Source: JBOFCS01 sp051646185 (lineage in GTDB: Bacteria; Actinomycetota; Actinomycetes; Mycobacteriales; Mycobacteriaceae). Taken from it: 7,670 bases of DNA. Below are positions 7,201 to 7,670 of this stretch, piece by piece. The stretch's first letter is position 1; each line of letters begins with the position of its first letter. Under the pieces are notes generated by a model, which did no database searches, was not told where the DNA came from, and worked only from the letters and a program-made list of their open reading frames with translations. The position numbers and the translations under genes were made by a program. The DNA lies in contig JBOFCS010000207.1 of NCBI GenBank assembly GCA_051646185.1, positions 1 through 7,670 on the forward strand, written 5' to 3'.

Positions 7201-7628
7201 GGCAGTAGCATCCCATGCTCGGTAAGCAATTTACCCGCATAGGCATGGTAGGTGCTTATTGCAGGTTCTTGCACCTGTAATAACTGCCGCAATCTTCCAC
7301 TGGAATCTATCGATCGCAAAACCTCAGAACCGGCAAGACGAGAAAGTCTGCTACGGACCCTTAAATTCAATTGCTGAGCAGCTTTACGCGTAAACGTAAG
7401 ACCCAGAACTTCACCTGGTTCGGAAAATCCATTTGCTACCAACCAAACCACCCGCGAGGCCATTGTTTCGGTTTTTCCGGCACCAGCACCAGCAACTACA
7501 AGAAGTGGACCCAAAGGTGCTGCAATAACAGCAGACTGCTCCTGAGTGGGAGAAAATTGCCCCAACGCTTCAGCCAATGCATCAGGGCTGATGAGATGCC
7601 CCTGGGCAGTACCCCTGGCTTGAATCAT
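4230..7628 (-). CDS. adnB: ATP-dependent helicase-nuclease AdnB (UvrD/Rep-like motor with RecB-type nuclease)
   Basis: A subunit of the heterodimeric AdnAB machine that unwinds and resects double-strand DNA breaks in actinobacteria, using ATP for translocation. The protein has 1132 residues, close to mycobacterial AdnB (about 1100). Superfamily 1 motifs appear in order: Q motif FSPTQEQ (25-31), Walker A AGAGAGKT (46-53), motif Ia LTFTRKAA (77-84), Walker B LLDEYQDT (290-297), motif III GDPIQSIYGWRGA (323-335), motif IV near SWRNP (363-367), motif V TVHSAKGLEWEF (685-696) and motif VI YVALTRTEK (777-785). The C-terminal nuclease has H964 (GTAFHAW), D1034 (GRIDAVF), D1048 and K1050 (VVDWKTG), and Q1066...Y1070, so it appears fully active. 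The start is ATG 7628, with AGGTG 9 bases upstream; it overlaps the adnA stop as ATGA, implying translational coupling. Residues about 880-925 form an AT-rich, variable linker between motor and nuclease. The calling of AdnB rather than AdnA rests on its second place in the operon and on the Cys-rich end of the preceding gene. Confidence 0.93.
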   Translation of the reverse strand: MIQARGTAQGHLISPDALAEALGQFSPTQEQSAVIAAPLGPLLVVAGAGAGKTETMASRVVWLVANGFSEPGEVLGLTFTRKAAQQLNLRVRSRLSRLAGSEVLRSIDSSGRLRQLLQVQEPAISTYHAYAGKLLTEHGMLLPVEPSSVLLSETELWQVAFRVVSSWEGGLDIERSPASVTQLVLSLAAELAEHLVDYEDVYTSHTELNRLIHTLPAGPKQRGGPSQSLLKILAVQEERLLLLPLVKKLNDTLRAEGALDFSSQMSLAARLAYAHPQVGMAERAKHRVVLLDEYQDTGHSQRVMLSSLFGGGVDPTLALTAVGDPIQSIYGWRGASAANLPRFVTDFPAGPGKPAPTLELLTSWRNPPEALDLANGISSVLRERGTKQGLTVSVLKAKPEAHPGQVRMALLNNIENERHWVADHLKKVFDEASENNCAPPTAAVLVRRNADALDMAEVVRAKGLEVEVVGMGGLLHTPEVADVIAMLRLVADPLAGSSVMRILTGARWNLGAADIAALWQRAQELSGRKKVGTSASVRDVNELEQALIFSVPGEQVDEAGIADALADPGRADQYSESGFRRIELLARELSGLRSRIGQPLSELVFDVERVTGVAVEAAARVDSSGWGQTGREHLDAFAEVVASYASRRSATLSGLLAYLSTAESIENALTPGEIEVSHDRIQILTVHSAKGLEWEFVAVPHLSKGIFPSGVAASSWLGDCAQLPPMLRGDRAEEGGEGVPTLSLSEVANRKDLEDVIEQHKQQLSTRRLEEERRLLYVALTRTEKTLLISGYHWGQGTSPRGASPFLSELHDLVEASSVHDGSVVIEVWEPAPAEDATNPLTETSKVARWPSDSLGSRRKWVQAGAELVRARLAELSSGQRSADSEQGETRTHEDPEGWGRDVDLLLEEGRINSFLNSEVKIPQQLSVSQLVELSADPAGLAQRLRRPVPYKPNPLARRGTAFHAWIERRFGATRLLDLDELPGAADVGAGPDEDLEQLKEAFLRSTWAQRSPLEVEVPFETCIGSTVLRGRIDAVFADSDGGWTVVDWKTGAEPSESEVESVTMQLAAYRIAWAELMARSSGKMSMSSDSLEKVRAAFHYVRSGRTIAPNDLPDHEQLQNLIESAGDLDNK

Positions 7629-7670
7629 AGTTCACTCACCTGCCGTCCTCGCTCTTGTGCTGGGCAACTA
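7625..7670 (-). CDS. adnA: C-terminal end of AdnA helicase-nuclease subunit (partial)
   Basis: Only the last codons are in the window. Read in the frame that stops at TGA 7627-7625, they give SCPAQERGRQVSEL. The pattern C-P-x-Q-x-x-G-R-Q-V is typical of the C-terminal cysteine cluster (iron-sulfur type) of AddB/AdnA-like nuclease domains. Position directly upstream of adnB, with a 4-base ATGA overlap, fits adnA, the partner subunit. The rest lies beyond 7670, so neither the motor nor the remaining cysteines can be checked here. Confidence 0.8.
   Translation of the reverse strand, partial: SCPAQERGRQVSEL

Overview
The window looks like a chromosomal segment of a Corynebacterium-type actinobacterium of moderate GC. 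The basis is gene content and order: an AdnA/AdnB helicase-nuclease pair, a two-TM/RCK potassium channel and a NudC-type NADH pyrophosphatase, all on the minus strand. Mycobacteria have the same order (adnA-adnB-channel-nudC, followed by uvrD2). Species cannot be fixed from the sequence alone.

Layout from right to left, in the direction of transcription of the conserved genes. Positions 7625-7670 hold the last codons of adnA, whose TGA overlaps the ATG of adnB (ATGA junction). adnB fills 4230-7628 and carries all superfamily 1 helicase motifs and a complete RecB-type nuclease site. A 211-bp gap (4019-4229) follows. It holds two stem-loops, one of them a good plus-strand terminator, and a probable leaderless promoter. 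Next is an unrecognised 527-residue gene (2435-4018) with a HEPN-like RN-4x-H motif near its C-terminus and visibly lower GC than its neighbours; it looks like an accessory, possibly defence-related insertion in an otherwise conserved locus. A small DoxX-like membrane protein gene (1919-2332, the only plus-strand gene) converges on it. The channel gene (708-1775) and nudC (705 to beyond position 1) form a tight minus-strand pair.

adnA and adnB encode the two subunits of one double-strand-break resection motor-nuclease and are translationally coupled. The channel gene carries a strong internal Shine-Dalgarno and GTG exactly at the start of the RCK domain. This fits the published behaviour of the C. 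glutamicum channel CglK, from which both a full-length protein and a separate soluble RCK protein are made. The NudC here keeps its Nudix box and SQPWPFP motif but has lost every zinc-ribbon cysteine.

The most interesting region is 2435-4150: the HEPN-like gene, its leaderless promoter, an inverted repeat beside that promoter, and a plus-oriented terminator with no plus-strand gene in front of it, which hints at an unannotated antisense or small RNA. No stretch longer than 300 bases lacks a gene. No CRISPR array, tRNA, rRNA or insertion sequence was seen.
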